A stretch of DNA of 64,000 bases, from assembly GCF_000724085.1 (NCBI RefSeq), contig NZ_CCDL010000003.1:62001-126000 (forward strand), read 5' to 3'. The position numbers and the translations under genes were made by a program. The stretch comes from Oceanobacillus manasiensis (GTDB taxonomy: Bacteria > Bacillota > Bacilli > Bacillales > Amphibacillaceae). The notes beneath the pieces are model-generated. The model saw only the letters and a list, made by a program, of their open reading frames with translations. It was not told the DNA's origin and made no database searches. Positions 1 to 7,718 of this stretch are shown in pieces; positions within the stretch are counted from its first letter, which is position 1; each line of letters opens with the position of its first letter.

Positions 1-1
1 C

Positions 2-148
2 CTTTTCACGACTTCAAACAATCAGTTGAAATTCTTAGTTTTCTCTAAATTCATGAAGGATATGGAGCAACTTCGTGAAGTTTTCAACGAAGAACTGGAT
101 CATTTGATGCATGTACATGCAGGAAAGGAAGCGGACAATAGCATATGA
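2..148 (+). CDS. C-terminal end of a large upstream protein (partial), possibly NRPS/PKS
   Basis: An open frame runs from the first bases of the window to a TGA at 146-148 and overlaps the next gene's start in an ATGA arrangement. Only about 48 residues are visible. They are hydrophilic, helix-prone and rich in Glu, Asp and Lys, and show no recognisable motif. The four-base overlap with a type II thioesterase, and a phosphopantetheinyl transferase close behind, suggest this is the end of a nonribosomal peptide synthetase or polyketide synthase. That is inference from neighbours only; the fragment alone does not show it. Confidence 0.55.
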   Translation, partial: LFTTSNNQLKFLVFSKFMKDMEQLREVFNEELDHLMHVHAGKEADNSI

Positions 149-855
149 GTGAAATTGATTTATTCTGCATTCCCTATGCCGGGGGATCTGCAAGTGCCAT
201 CTATGGTAAATGGGCCCAAGAGCTGGCCCCCATTATCAATTTAATGCCATTGGAATTGGCTGGGCATGGCAAAAGGATGTCTGAACCTTTCCATTCTAAT
301 ATTAATGGCGTTGTAGAAGATCTACTCAAGAACATGCGGAATCGGATTCAGGATCGTCCTTATGCAATATATGCTCATAGTATGGGGACTATTATAGCGT
401 ATGAATTGGTGGTAGCTATTTGTACCGCTGGACTTCCACAGCCCCATGCTCTATTTTTATCTGGTCGTCAGCCACCAGATTACCAATATGTAAACAAGAA
501 CTTTCACAAGATGTCGGAGAAAGACTTTCTCCAAGAGATTAAAGATATTGGCGGGACACCGGAAAAGTTTTTCAATTCTCAAGAGTTGATTGACGCATTT
601 TTACCTATTCTTCGTGATGACTACCGTATCATTGAAAATTATAGTTTCTTAGACCGGAAAATCATCTTTGACTCTGATATAGTTTTTTTCTATAGCGATA
701 ATGATGATTTAGTTAATAAACCCGGTATAATCAATTGGGAGCGATTTACTAAGAAGTCATTTGAGTATTATGAGTTTAACGGTGGGCACTTTTTTTTGAA
801 TGAAGTATGGAGAGATATAGTAAGAGTGATTAATAAGAAACTAATTAGTAACTAA
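145..855 (+). CDS. Type II thioesterase (alpha/beta hydrolase, GrsT/SrfAD-like)
   Basis: The 236-residue length is typical of external thioesterases that remove wrong or stalled acyl groups from carrier-protein arms of peptide or polyketide synthases. The N-terminus has the family's CIPYAGGSAS segment (residues 8-17). The nucleophile elbow AHSMG places the catalytic Ser at 79. A Ser-Asp-Asn-Asp-Asp stretch near 188 can supply the acid, and GGH near 215 the catalytic His. The ATG overlaps the stop of the upstream frame, so the two are probably translationally coupled. The start is fixed by that overlap; no strong separate ribosome site is seen. It probably acts in the cytosol on the synthase encoded to the left. 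Confidence 0.88.
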   Translation: MSEIDLFCIPYAGGSASAIYGKWAQELAPIINLMPLELAGHGKRMSEPFHSNINGVVEDLLKNMRNRIQDRPYAIYAHSMGTIIAYELVVAICTAGLPQPHALFLSGRQPPDYQYVNKNFHKMSEKDFLQEIKDIGGTPEKFFNSQELIDAFLPILRDDYRIIENYSFLDRKIIFDSDIVFFYSDNDDLVNKPGIINWERFTKKSFEYYEFNGGHFFLNEVWRDIVRVINKKLISN

Positions 856-974
856 TTGTTTGAATGAATTGGGCTAATCATCATTCAACTAAAAAATTAA
901 GAGTAGCTCATTATGTATGTTTACGATTAGAAATGGCCTGGCTTAATTCATTCATTTTTTGAGAGGTGAAGAGG

Positions 975-1721
975 GTGATATATGAAACCAGTTGTAGTAT
1001 TGAACTAGCTAGACAGAGTAAAATATATCACGCATATTTTGTAATGGGACAAAATCTAGGTGGGGAATCAAACTTAGTTCAAACCCTGAGTATCGATGAA
1101 TTAAAAGAGTATAACACACATAAATACAAAAAACGGATGGTTGAATATTCATTTGGAAGATATATTGCTAAAAAAAGCGTAATCCATTTTTTGAAGAATA
1201 AAAATCTTAATGAGATAACAATAGGTAGGGGAGTTTTTAATCAGCCTGTAGTATATAGCTCGGAAGATTCAAAAAGACTTCAAGTTAGTATCAGTCATGT
1301 CAACAATATTGCCGTTTCAATTGTTTTTCCGGAAGAACACCCAATGGGAATCGATATTGAAAAAATATCGGATGATAAGTTGGAAGCTTTGTCTAAGCAA
1401 TTATCCGATAACGAAAAAACCCTCCTTTACTTAACAAACTTAGAAAAATCAGAAGGATTTACACTTTTATGGACGGTAAAAGAAGCGATATCTAAAGTAA
1501 TGAAAACTGGTTTAACCGTTCCATTGTCTATTTTTTCAGTGAAAAGTATTGAAAAGGTTAATGGGGGATATATAAGTGAATTTGATCAATTTTTACAATA
1601 CAAAGTCTTCTCCTGGATTATTGACACTTATATTTGTTCGATTTGCATGCCAAGATATTCATCTTTCACTATCAATATAAATAAAGTAAATTTGATGCCC
1701 ATTGATAATTGCGATAAATAA
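975..1721 (+). CDS. 4'-phosphopantetheinyl transferase, Sfp superfamily
   Basis: Transfers phosphopantetheine from CoA to carrier proteins, which activates peptide or polyketide synthases. The two Mg/CoA signature motifs are present: MGIDIEKI in the centre and WTVKEAISK about 45 residues later, with the acidic and Lys residues of the family. SISHVNN upstream matches the conserved His-containing strand. Length near 248 residues fits Sfp (about 224) with a longer N-terminus. I prefer GTG 975 because AGAGGTG at 962-968 lies six bases upstream; an in-frame GTG at 966 is possible, and the conserved fold begins only near KIYHAYF. It lies 110 bp after the thioesterase, which supports a biosynthetic cluster. 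Confidence 0.88.
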   Translation: MIYETSCSIELARQSKIYHAYFVMGQNLGGESNLVQTLSIDELKEYNTHKYKKRMVEYSFGRYIAKKSVIHFLKNKNLNEITIGRGVFNQPVVYSSEDSKRLQVSISHVNNIAVSIVFPEEHPMGIDIEKISDDKLEALSKQLSDNEKTLLYLTNLEKSEGFTLLWTVKEAISKVMKTGLTVPLSIFSVKSIEKVNGGYISEFDQFLQYKVFSWIIDTYICSICMPRYSSFTININKVNLMPIDNCDK

Positions 1722-1845
1722 AACTTTTTATTCTGAATGGAATATAAAATCGTTGGATTAAAGCTTGCCAATATTTAATATCCTGTATTATCTGAAAGGA
1801 TGAATAATGATAGTCTTCAAACAAAAGTGAAAGGAGTAATGATAA

Positions 1846-2769
1846 ATGGGTGAAACGATCGTTAAGGTGGAAAACTTAACTAAAAGGTATGGGAAACAAA
1901 GTATTGCTGTAGATCATTTGAATATGAATGTCCGCAAGGGGGAGGTTTATGGATTTCTGGGACCTAATGGAGCAGGTAAAACAACTACATTACGCATGCT
2001 GTTGGGATTGACACGCCCGACGTCCGGAACAGGTGAGGTTCTTGGAAAACCACTTGGAAGCAGCGATGGACTCGCAAAGGTAGGCGGTCTAATCGAATAT
2101 CCCGCCTTTTATCCGTACCTGTCAGGTAGGAAAAATCTAATTATTATGGCCAAATACTCCGGTACTCCGTTGTCTCGAGTAGATGTTGTTTTGGAGGAGG
2201 TTGAGATGACTAAAAGTGCGAAGTATAACTTTAAATCCTATTCCCTAGGTATGAAACAGCGTATCGGAATTGCTGCTGCGTTGTTGAAGGATCCGGAATT
2301 ATTAGTACTTGACGAACCGACCAATGGCTTGGACCCAAAGGGCATGGCAGAAATTCGCTCACTTATCCGTAAGTTAAGTAAGGAAGGACGAACGGTGTTG
2401 CTTTCCAGTCATTTCCTGGGAGAAGTAGAGCAAATATGTGACCGTATTGGTGTTATTCAGAATGGAAAACTGGTAAAAGAAGGAACTGTCGAAGATTTGC
2501 GTGGTCAGGTGAAATTATTTATTAGAGCTACTCCAGCGGAATCAGCACTACGAGTTTTGAAGGGGATGAAGGATATTGATGACGTTCAAGAGAAGGACGG
2601 TGCGTTTTATGTTACTACTGATCCTTCCTTATCAGGAAGCATTTCCCATAAGTTAGCAGAGAACAAAATAGAGGTTAGTGAATTAAGGAACCTTGAACGT
2701 TCTTTAGAAGATATATTTATAGAATTGACAGAGAGTGAAACTTTATTACACAAAAAAGAGGTGCTGTAA
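1846..2769 (+). CDS. ABC transporter ATP-binding protein (BcrA/ABC-2 exporter type)
   Basis: ATPase that energises the permease encoded directly downstream. Walker A is GPNGAGKT (residues 39-46), the signature SLGMKQR is at 133-139, Walker B LLVLDE ends at Glu157, and the H-loop His is near 189. The 307-residue length includes an extra C-terminal domain of about 90 residues, as in bacitracin and lantibiotic export ATPases. AAGGAG at 1831-1836 sets the ATG. The stop lies one base before the permease ATG, so the two form an operon. The substrate is unknown; proximity to a peptide or polyketide cluster suggests product export or self-protection, but it could equally be an unrelated immunity transporter. 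Confidence 0.9.
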   Translation: MGETIVKVENLTKRYGKQSIAVDHLNMNVRKGEVYGFLGPNGAGKTTTLRMLLGLTRPTSGTGEVLGKPLGSSDGLAKVGGLIEYPAFYPYLSGRKNLIIMAKYSGTPLSRVDVVLEEVEMTKSAKYNFKSYSLGMKQRIGIAAALLKDPELLVLDEPTNGLDPKGMAEIRSLIRKLSKEGRTVLLSSHFLGEVEQICDRIGVIQNGKLVKEGTVEDLRGQVKLFIRATPAESALRVLKGMKDIDDVQEKDGAFYVTTDPSLSGSISHKLAENKIEVSELRNLERSLEDIFIELTESETLLHKKEVL

Positions 2770-2770
2770 A

Positions 2771-3610
2771 ATGCTAAATAGTTTTAGGGCTGAAATGGAC
2801 AAATTGGTGAGGAGACCCGCAACATGGGTATTTGGTCTGGTATTTGTTATTTTGTCTGCGCTTTCTAGTTACGGATTATCTTATTTAATCTATAAGAATC
2901 CCCCTCCCAACACGCCGGTTGACGTACAAGAAGCAATGCTTGCTCTAGTGTTACCGGAAAATTCAATGGGGAATATTATTGCGGGTTTACCAATATTAGG
3001 GGGGGGGATCGCTGTTATATTTGGAGCGATTGTTCTTGGCAGTGAATTTAGATGGGGGACGTTTAAGACAATATTTATTCATCAGCCAAAGAAATGGAAG
3101 GTCTTAACAGGTAAGTTATTGGCAATAATTATGGTCCTTCTAGTTTTTCTTATTGCGGTATTTGCAGTTGATTTACTTATTAGTTATTTGATTGCGAATG
3201 CGGAAAACTCAGCAATAACTTGGCCATCGTTTGTGGATATTGTGAAGACATTTTTTGCAGGCTGGTTTATACTTATCATGTTTGCAATGTTTGGCGTTTT
3301 ATTGGCCACTCTATTTAGGGGAACTGCAATAGCAGTAGGACTTGGTCTAGTATATATTTTGGTGATTGAGAATATGATTAGCGCATCTATAGAGATGTCA
3401 GATGTAATTAAGAATATAGCGAAAGTATTGCCCGGAGTTAACGCTAGTTCTCTTGCCTCAACTCATGTGCCATCCGCAATTGCAGATTATGTAATGGGTG
3501 TTGTTGATATTGTAGGCGGGACTCAGGCGATATTCGCACTTCTAGCATATACACTAGTATTCATTGGAGCGTCGATTTTACTCATACTCAGGAGAGATGT
3601 CATTAGTTGA
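2771..3610 (+). CDS. ABC-2 type permease subunit
   Basis: Integral membrane partner of the ATPase just upstream. The protein has about six hydrophobic segments: near residue 20-40, then GLPILGGGIAVIFGAIVLG, a long segment around LLAIIMVLLVFLIAVFAVDLL, two in the middle, and a C-terminal LLAYTLVFIGASILLIL. The motif GSEFRWGTFKTIF after the second segment is typical of ABC-2 permeases of the NatB/BcrB kind. ATG 2771 is chosen because GAGGTG at 2758-2763 is well spaced; a longer in-frame extension into the ATPase gene has no ribosome site. 279 residues. Confidence 0.87.
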   Translation: MLNSFRAEMDKLVRRPATWVFGLVFVILSALSSYGLSYLIYKNPPPNTPVDVQEAMLALVLPENSMGNIIAGLPILGGGIAVIFGAIVLGSEFRWGTFKTIFIHQPKKWKVLTGKLLAIIMVLLVFLIAVFAVDLLISYLIANAENSAITWPSFVDIVKTFFAGWFILIMFAMFGVLLATLFRGTAIAVGLGLVYILVIENMISASIEMSDVIKNIAKVLPGVNASSLASTHVPSAIADYVMGVVDIVGGTQAIFALLAYTLVFIGASILLILRRDVIS

Positions 3611-3740
3611 TGTTGAACTTTCGATAAAAGAAAACATACAACTTTATAAAATTAATGCTACTAAGATATTATATCTTAACGTTTACTGTTAAATGAAAAA
3701 ATCAAAGGATAAATGTAATCATAGTAAACCCAAAAAATAA

Positions 3741-3776
3741 AGCAGTTCCATCTTATCGGTGTTTGAACTGTTTTAT
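3741..3776 (+). terminator. Rho-independent terminator after the ABC genes
   Basis: CAGTTC at 3743-3748 pairs with GAACTG at 3765-3770, followed by TTTTATTT. It lies 130 bases after the permease stop. It also overlaps the extreme 5' end of the open frame of the decayed gene that follows, which argues against translation starting there. Confidence 0.55.
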
Positions 3777-3810
3777 TTACTTTTGGATAATAAAATTCAC
3801 TTTAATTTTG

Positions 3811-4210
3811 ATGCTAATTATTCCAATGGGCTTACAATTAGGTATGTCTTGTGATACGACAATGAAAGACAAGGATATCAACATTCCACGACTAGGTAAT
3901 GAATTTTATTTTACCCATATAAAGGAGATTAATAATCAGCTTTATGCTCCCAATTCATTTGGCATTTTACAGGAGGTGACCGAAACTGTAATTGCGATAA
4001 TCATTATTGACTATCGTAGTCGTTCTTCACTACTACCTTTGGAGAAGACTTGTATATAAGATATCAACTACAAGTTCATTTTGGTTTAAAGTCGCTTTTA
4101 TTATAACTGTTTGTTCTTGGGCTATGACTATTTTGGCCCTTGTGTCTCGTCACTTATATTTTCAAATATCATCACTTAATTTTCTTTCTGATGTGGAACA
4201 TGATGGCTAA
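3811..4210 (+). pseudogene. Frameshifted small membrane protein, family not recognised
   Basis: Two overlapping open frames join into one sensible membrane protein if a single base is restored near 4005-4010. The first gives a hydrophobic N-terminus (MLIIPMGLQLGM), a polar stretch of about 45 residues, and the start of a second segment (VIAIIII). The second frame continues it with VVVLHYYLW, a basic patch RRLVYK, and a third segment FIITVCSWAMTILALV. Neither frame has a clear ribosome site at its own start. I read this as a decayed gene of roughly 135 residues. It could be two tiny membrane ORFs instead; I do not recognise the family. Confidence 0.35.
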
Positions 4211-4345
4211 ATATTTTTATTATTGGCGTTATCAAATTGTTTAGGAAGAGCAAAGATAGTCAAAAAAGGATATACTAAATAATAGGTCTATGAAAAAAGA
4301 ACTCTAGCAATTTTGTTTGTTGCAATGAAAGGAGTGGTGTTTAGT

Positions 4346-5056
4346 ATGTATAATAATGAAGCTTCTGTTTCAAAACATGTTGGTGGTCCTAGCATAACAG
4401 GGTCTCTTCCTTTTGATGGAAGGTGGTTAGTGGGTTCTACCCCAGCAAAACGAATACCGAGTCATGGTACGGATATGTTTGGGGTAGGTTATGCAATTGA
4501 CTTTATTGCAGTTGATGAACATAATCGAACAAGTTCCTCAACAAGTTGGCGTACACTCGTAGGTACCGAGTCTCCTGAAATATTCTATGCATTTGGGAAG
4601 CCGGTTTTCTCACCTGTTTCTGGAAAAGTAGTCGGAGTTCATAATGGCGAACCTGATCATGAAGCACGGCGCTCACTTCTTACATTAATACCATATATGT
4701 TGGGGCAAGCTGGTAGAATTCGTAAGGGCCCGGTAGCAGTTGCTGGAAATTACGTAATAATTGCACCAGAGAATCCTAATTTATATATTGCCATCGTTCA
4801 CCTACAGTTAGATACAATTGTAGTGGAGGAAGGGCAGGATATTTCTGAGGGACAACATCTCGCTAATTGTGGGAATTCTGGAAACTCAACGCAACCTCAT
4901 ATTCATATACAAGCAATGAATAGTACGGACTTTTATAATACGAAAGGTGTCCCTTTATATTTCAGAGAATTTTCTCAGTGGAACAAAGGCGAAAGTGAGT
5001 CGAAAACTCGTGTGAAAGCATTCCCTGATGCTGACACTGTTGTCAGTCCTAAGTAA
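4346..5056 (+). CDS. M23-family (LytM-like) peptidase domain protein
   Basis: A single-domain M23 metallopeptidase-like protein of 236 residues. The core is recognisable: HGTDMFG...YAIDF near the N-terminus supplies the first zinc His and Asp in the arrangement used by M23 variants. G-N-Y-V-I-I then a strand with AIVHLQ, and GNSGNSTQPHIHIQ near the C-terminus carries the HxH zinc motif. There is no signal peptide or membrane segment, unlike wall-targeted LytM proteins, so cytosolic location or non-classical export is possible. AAAGGAG at 4328-4334 precedes ATG 4346, 11 bases away. No operon partner is obvious. Confidence 0.8.
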   Translation: MYNNEASVSKHVGGPSITGSLPFDGRWLVGSTPAKRIPSHGTDMFGVGYAIDFIAVDEHNRTSSSTSWRTLVGTESPEIFYAFGKPVFSPVSGKVVGVHNGEPDHEARRSLLTLIPYMLGQAGRIRKGPVAVAGNYVIIAPENPNLYIAIVHLQLDTIVVEEGQDISEGQHLANCGNSGNSTQPHIHIQAMNSTDFYNTKGVPLYFREFSQWNKGESESKTRVKAFPDADTVVSPK

Positions 5057-5249
5057 TCCATCAGAAAAACGAATTTGTTATCGGGTATTAGAAAGTAAAC
5101 AAAGTTATGTCCTCACCAGTCAACTCCGAGATCAATCCATTATACTTTTTCTTTAGCAAGTTCAAAACTTATGCGTCTCAAAAATTTACATTCTAAAATT
5201 GGTTAAAATGGTATTATTGACTTGAATCCATAAATAAAGGAGACATGTG

Positions 5250-5822
5250 ATGAAAGAAATCCTTATTAAATATATGGCCGACTACACATCATTAAGTGAA
5301 TTACAGCAACATTCCATCATGGAAGAACTGGTAATAGAGAAATTCAAAAAGGGAACATACCTAATTAAACAACAAGACTTTACAACGAAGAAATGTTTTT
5401 TTGTATTGAAAGGCTGTGTCAGACAATATCATTTAGATGAAGCGGGAAATGAAATCACTTCTAATTTCTATACCGAAGAACAAGCCATTTTGTTGAACTA
5501 TGAAGACGCTGATCATTTATCCAAATATGCCTTAACATGTGTAGAAGACTGTGTATTGGTAGTTGCTGATTTAGAATCCGAACAGAAAATGTATATGGAA
5601 TACTCAGGTCTTGAATCGATGACACACCGAATGATGGAAAACTACCTCTGCCAAACACAAGACGAATTCACAACATTTATTCACTCCTCACCAGAAGCAC
5701 GTTATAAAACCATCACTCAAAGTCGACCAGATCTCCTCAAACGTGTACCTCAACATCAATTAGCAAGCTACCTAGGTATGACCCCAGAGTCATTAAGTAG
5801 GATTAAAAAACGAATTCAATAA
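5250..5822 (+). CDS. Crp/Fnr-family transcriptional regulator
   Basis: 190 residues with an N-terminal cyclic-nucleotide-binding-like beta barrel (FKKGTYLIKQ, CFFVLKGCVRQYHLDEAGNE) and a short C-terminal helix-turn-helix ending in YLGMTPESLSRIKK, typical of compact Crp-like regulators. The barrel lacks a convincing RxA-type phosphate-binding cassette, so cAMP binding is doubtful. AAAGGAGA at 5237-5244 sets ATG 5250; an in-frame GTG just before it is too close to the ribosome site. The next gene, a quinone-oxidoreductase-like enzyme, is a plausible target, but that is inference. Confidence 0.82.
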   Translation: MKEILIKYMADYTSLSELQQHSIMEELVIEKFKKGTYLIKQQDFTTKKCFFVLKGCVRQYHLDEAGNEITSNFYTEEQAILLNYEDADHLSKYALTCVEDCVLVVADLESEQKMYMEYSGLESMTHRMMENYLCQTQDEFTTFIHSSPEARYKTITQSRPDLLKRVPQHQLASYLGMTPESLSRIKKRIQ

Positions 5823-5831
5823 AGTGAAACT

Positions 5832-5874
5832 CCAATCAGTAGGGGCCATCGTTCTTCGCCCACTGATTGTTGTT
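5832..5874 (+). terminator. Probable terminator after the Crp/Fnr gene
   Basis: CAATCAGT at 5833-5840 pairs with ACTGATTG at 5862-5869, with GGG/CCC extending the stem inward. The downstream T run is interrupted (TTGTTG), so efficiency is uncertain. Confidence 0.5.
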
Positions 5875-6003
5875 GACGAATCGGGGTGTTAACATCCGTT
5901 TACTCCGGGATAGAGGATCTTTATGTAACGATCTTAACTTAAGTCAATGCAGCAACTTTAATTTCCGACTATAATCTCTCTAAAAAGTTATAGGAGGATG
6001 AAG

Positions 6004-6972
6004 ATGAAAGCAATTATCTCTGAAAAATATGGCCTTCCAGATACACTTAAACTTAGAGAACTGGCAACACCGATTCCTGTTGGAAATCAAGTGCGAGTAA
6101 AAATACATGCCTCTTCAATTAATTTTGGTAACCTTGTGTTGCTGTCCGGAAAACCACTTCCAGCCCGATTAGCATTTGGTCTTATAAAACCCAAATATCC
6201 AATACCTGGTGGAGACATAGCTGGAGTGGTGGAGTCGGTAGGTGAAAAAGTGAACCAGCTCAAGGTGGGAGACGAGGTATACGGAGACTTGTCTGGCAGC
6301 GGATGGGGCGCTTTTGCAGAGTATGTAGTAGTTGATGAAAAAGAATTAGTTTTAAAACCTCGTAACCTTTCATTTACAGAATCGGCCGCTGTGCCAATGG
6401 CTGCTTCAACAGCATTACAAGCTATAAGAGATAAAGGAATGATAAGGTCAGGACAGGAAGTACTGATTCATGGTGCTTCAGGCGGTGTTGGGACATTTGC
6501 CATTCAGATTGCAAAAGCATTTGGAGCAAACGTGACTGCATTAGTAAGTACTAGAAACATAGACATTGCAAAGTCTCTTGGTGCTGATTATATAATAGAC
6601 TATAAAACAGAAGAATTACACAACGATAACCGAACCTTTGATTTGATTATAGGAGCGAATGGGTCTCAGTCTATTTCTACTTATAAAAGAAAACTAAAAG
6701 ATAATGGTATATTCGTTCATATTGGTGGCAAAAGTAGTCAATTGTTTCAAACGACCACTCTGGGATCATGGTTATCTATTTTTGGAAAAAAGAAATACAG
6801 GACATTTTCACAGGGGCCTAATCCAAAAGATTTACTGTTTATAAAAGACTTGATCGAAGAAGGAAAAATTAAACCAATTATCGATAGGAGTTTTTCCTTA
6901 AGTGAGGTCCCAGAAGCATTTCAATATGCTTTAGATGGACATTTACAAGGAAAAATTATTATTACAATTTAA
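6004..6972 (+). CDS. Zinc-independent NAD(P)-dependent alcohol dehydrogenase / quinone oxidoreductase
   Basis: Medium-chain dehydrogenase of 322 residues. It has the GroES-like N-terminal fold (HASSINFGNLVLLSG), PGGDIAGVVESVG, and the Rossmann motif GASGGVGTFAIQIAKAFGA, followed by FDLIIGANG. The catalytic-zinc Cys/His ligands are absent, as in zeta-crystallin-like quinone or enoyl reductases using NADPH. The start is ATG 6004: AGGAGG at 5992-5997 gives good spacing, while the ATG at 5998 is directly abutted to it. The physiological substrate cannot be told. Confidence 0.88.
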   Translation: MKAIISEKYGLPDTLKLRELATPIPVGNQVRVKIHASSINFGNLVLLSGKPLPARLAFGLIKPKYPIPGGDIAGVVESVGEKVNQLKVGDEVYGDLSGSGWGAFAEYVVVDEKELVLKPRNLSFTESAAVPMAASTALQAIRDKGMIRSGQEVLIHGASGGVGTFAIQIAKAFGANVTALVSTRNIDIAKSLGADYIIDYKTEELHNDNRTFDLIIGANGSQSISTYKRKLKDNGIFVHIGGKSSQLFQTTTLGSWLSIFGKKKYRTFSQGPNPKDLLFIKDLIEEGKIKPIIDRSFSLSEVPEAFQYALDGHLQGKIIITI

Positions 6973-7008
6973 TTTATGCGTAAAGGCAGCTTATCTAAAC
7001 AAAATCAA

Positions 7009-7040
7009 GACGCTTTTTTATTAATAAGAAAGCGTCTTTT
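7009..7040 (+). terminator. Rho-independent terminator after the oxidoreductase
   Basis: GACGCTTT at 7009-7016 pairs perfectly with AAAGCGTC at 7029-7036, followed by TTTT. It closes the oxidoreductase transcript. Confidence 0.75.
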
Positions 7041-7407
7041 CGCGTAATATATTTGAGTTTTGTAATATACGTAGTAAAGCGATAAAAAAATACATATGCC
7101 ATGCAGCCGATTTATCCAATTCTTTTTGTCTTAATAATGTATGACTCGCCCGATAACTATCTATTGCTCATACAATTGCTGACTATATCTCTGTAGTAAA
7201 AATAAAAAAGTACGTGAAAAAAGTCGAAGGTTTACACAACTTTCGAACTAGTTCATAAGCCTTTAATAATAATATAATTCTAAAAAAACAGGAGAATATT
7301 CCCCTTCGAATCGGGAGTAAGGATGTTTATACTAGAAAGAGATCAAAACAAGTTAAATTTTACCATGAAATAAGATGCGTATACTCACATGTTGAAGGAG
7401 GAAAGAC
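7041..7407 (+). other. Leader region of the LXG toxin locus, no gene seen
   Basis: A+T-rich stretch of 367 bases between a terminator and the DUF5344 gene. It should hold the promoter of the toxin module, but I find no convincing -35/-10 pair. A strong ribosome site, GAAGGAGG at about 7393-7400, precedes the first gene. No YwqH-like (DUF5082) first gene, which often opens such loci, is present here. Confidence 0.4.
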
Positions 7408-7689
7408 ATGGGTGAAATAAAATTGAACCGTGGACCGGTTGAACAACAATTTCAACACTATGAAACCACAGTCCATCAGGTGAAGCTGAATGGAATATCA
7501 GGTATACGTGGGCGGAACAGCGTAGAAGTTGTTGAGCAAATCAACCAGCTCAATCAACGTTTGGAAGAGCTAACCCAACAATTTCAAGAGATTTCAACAA
7601 AACATATTGCATCTGCCTACCGTGCGTTAGATGGGTTAGAAGAACAAGAGAAAATGGCTGCTAAAGGGATTGAAATGTTGAAATCCTAG
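7408..7689 (+). CDS. DUF5344/YwqI-like small helical partner of an LXG toxin
   Basis: 93-residue, entirely helical, charged protein with a Gln/Glu/Leu-rich coiled-coil centre (QINQLNQRLEELTQQF) and no hydrophobic segment. Its place immediately before an LXG toxin, and its size and composition, match YwqI-type proteins. In related type VII systems such small proteins bind the LXG helix bundle and help target the toxin to the secretion machine. A strong GAAGGAGG site lies ahead of the ATG. It ends 29 bases before the toxin gene, so the module is an operon. Confidence 0.75.
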   Translation: MGEIKLNRGPVEQQFQHYETTVHQVKLNGISGIRGRNSVEVVEQINQLNQRLEELTQQFQEISTKHIASAYRALDGLEEQEKMAAKGIEMLKS

Positions 7690-7718
7690 TGGGGAGTAGG
7701 AGGGAAGTTTAACGCAAA

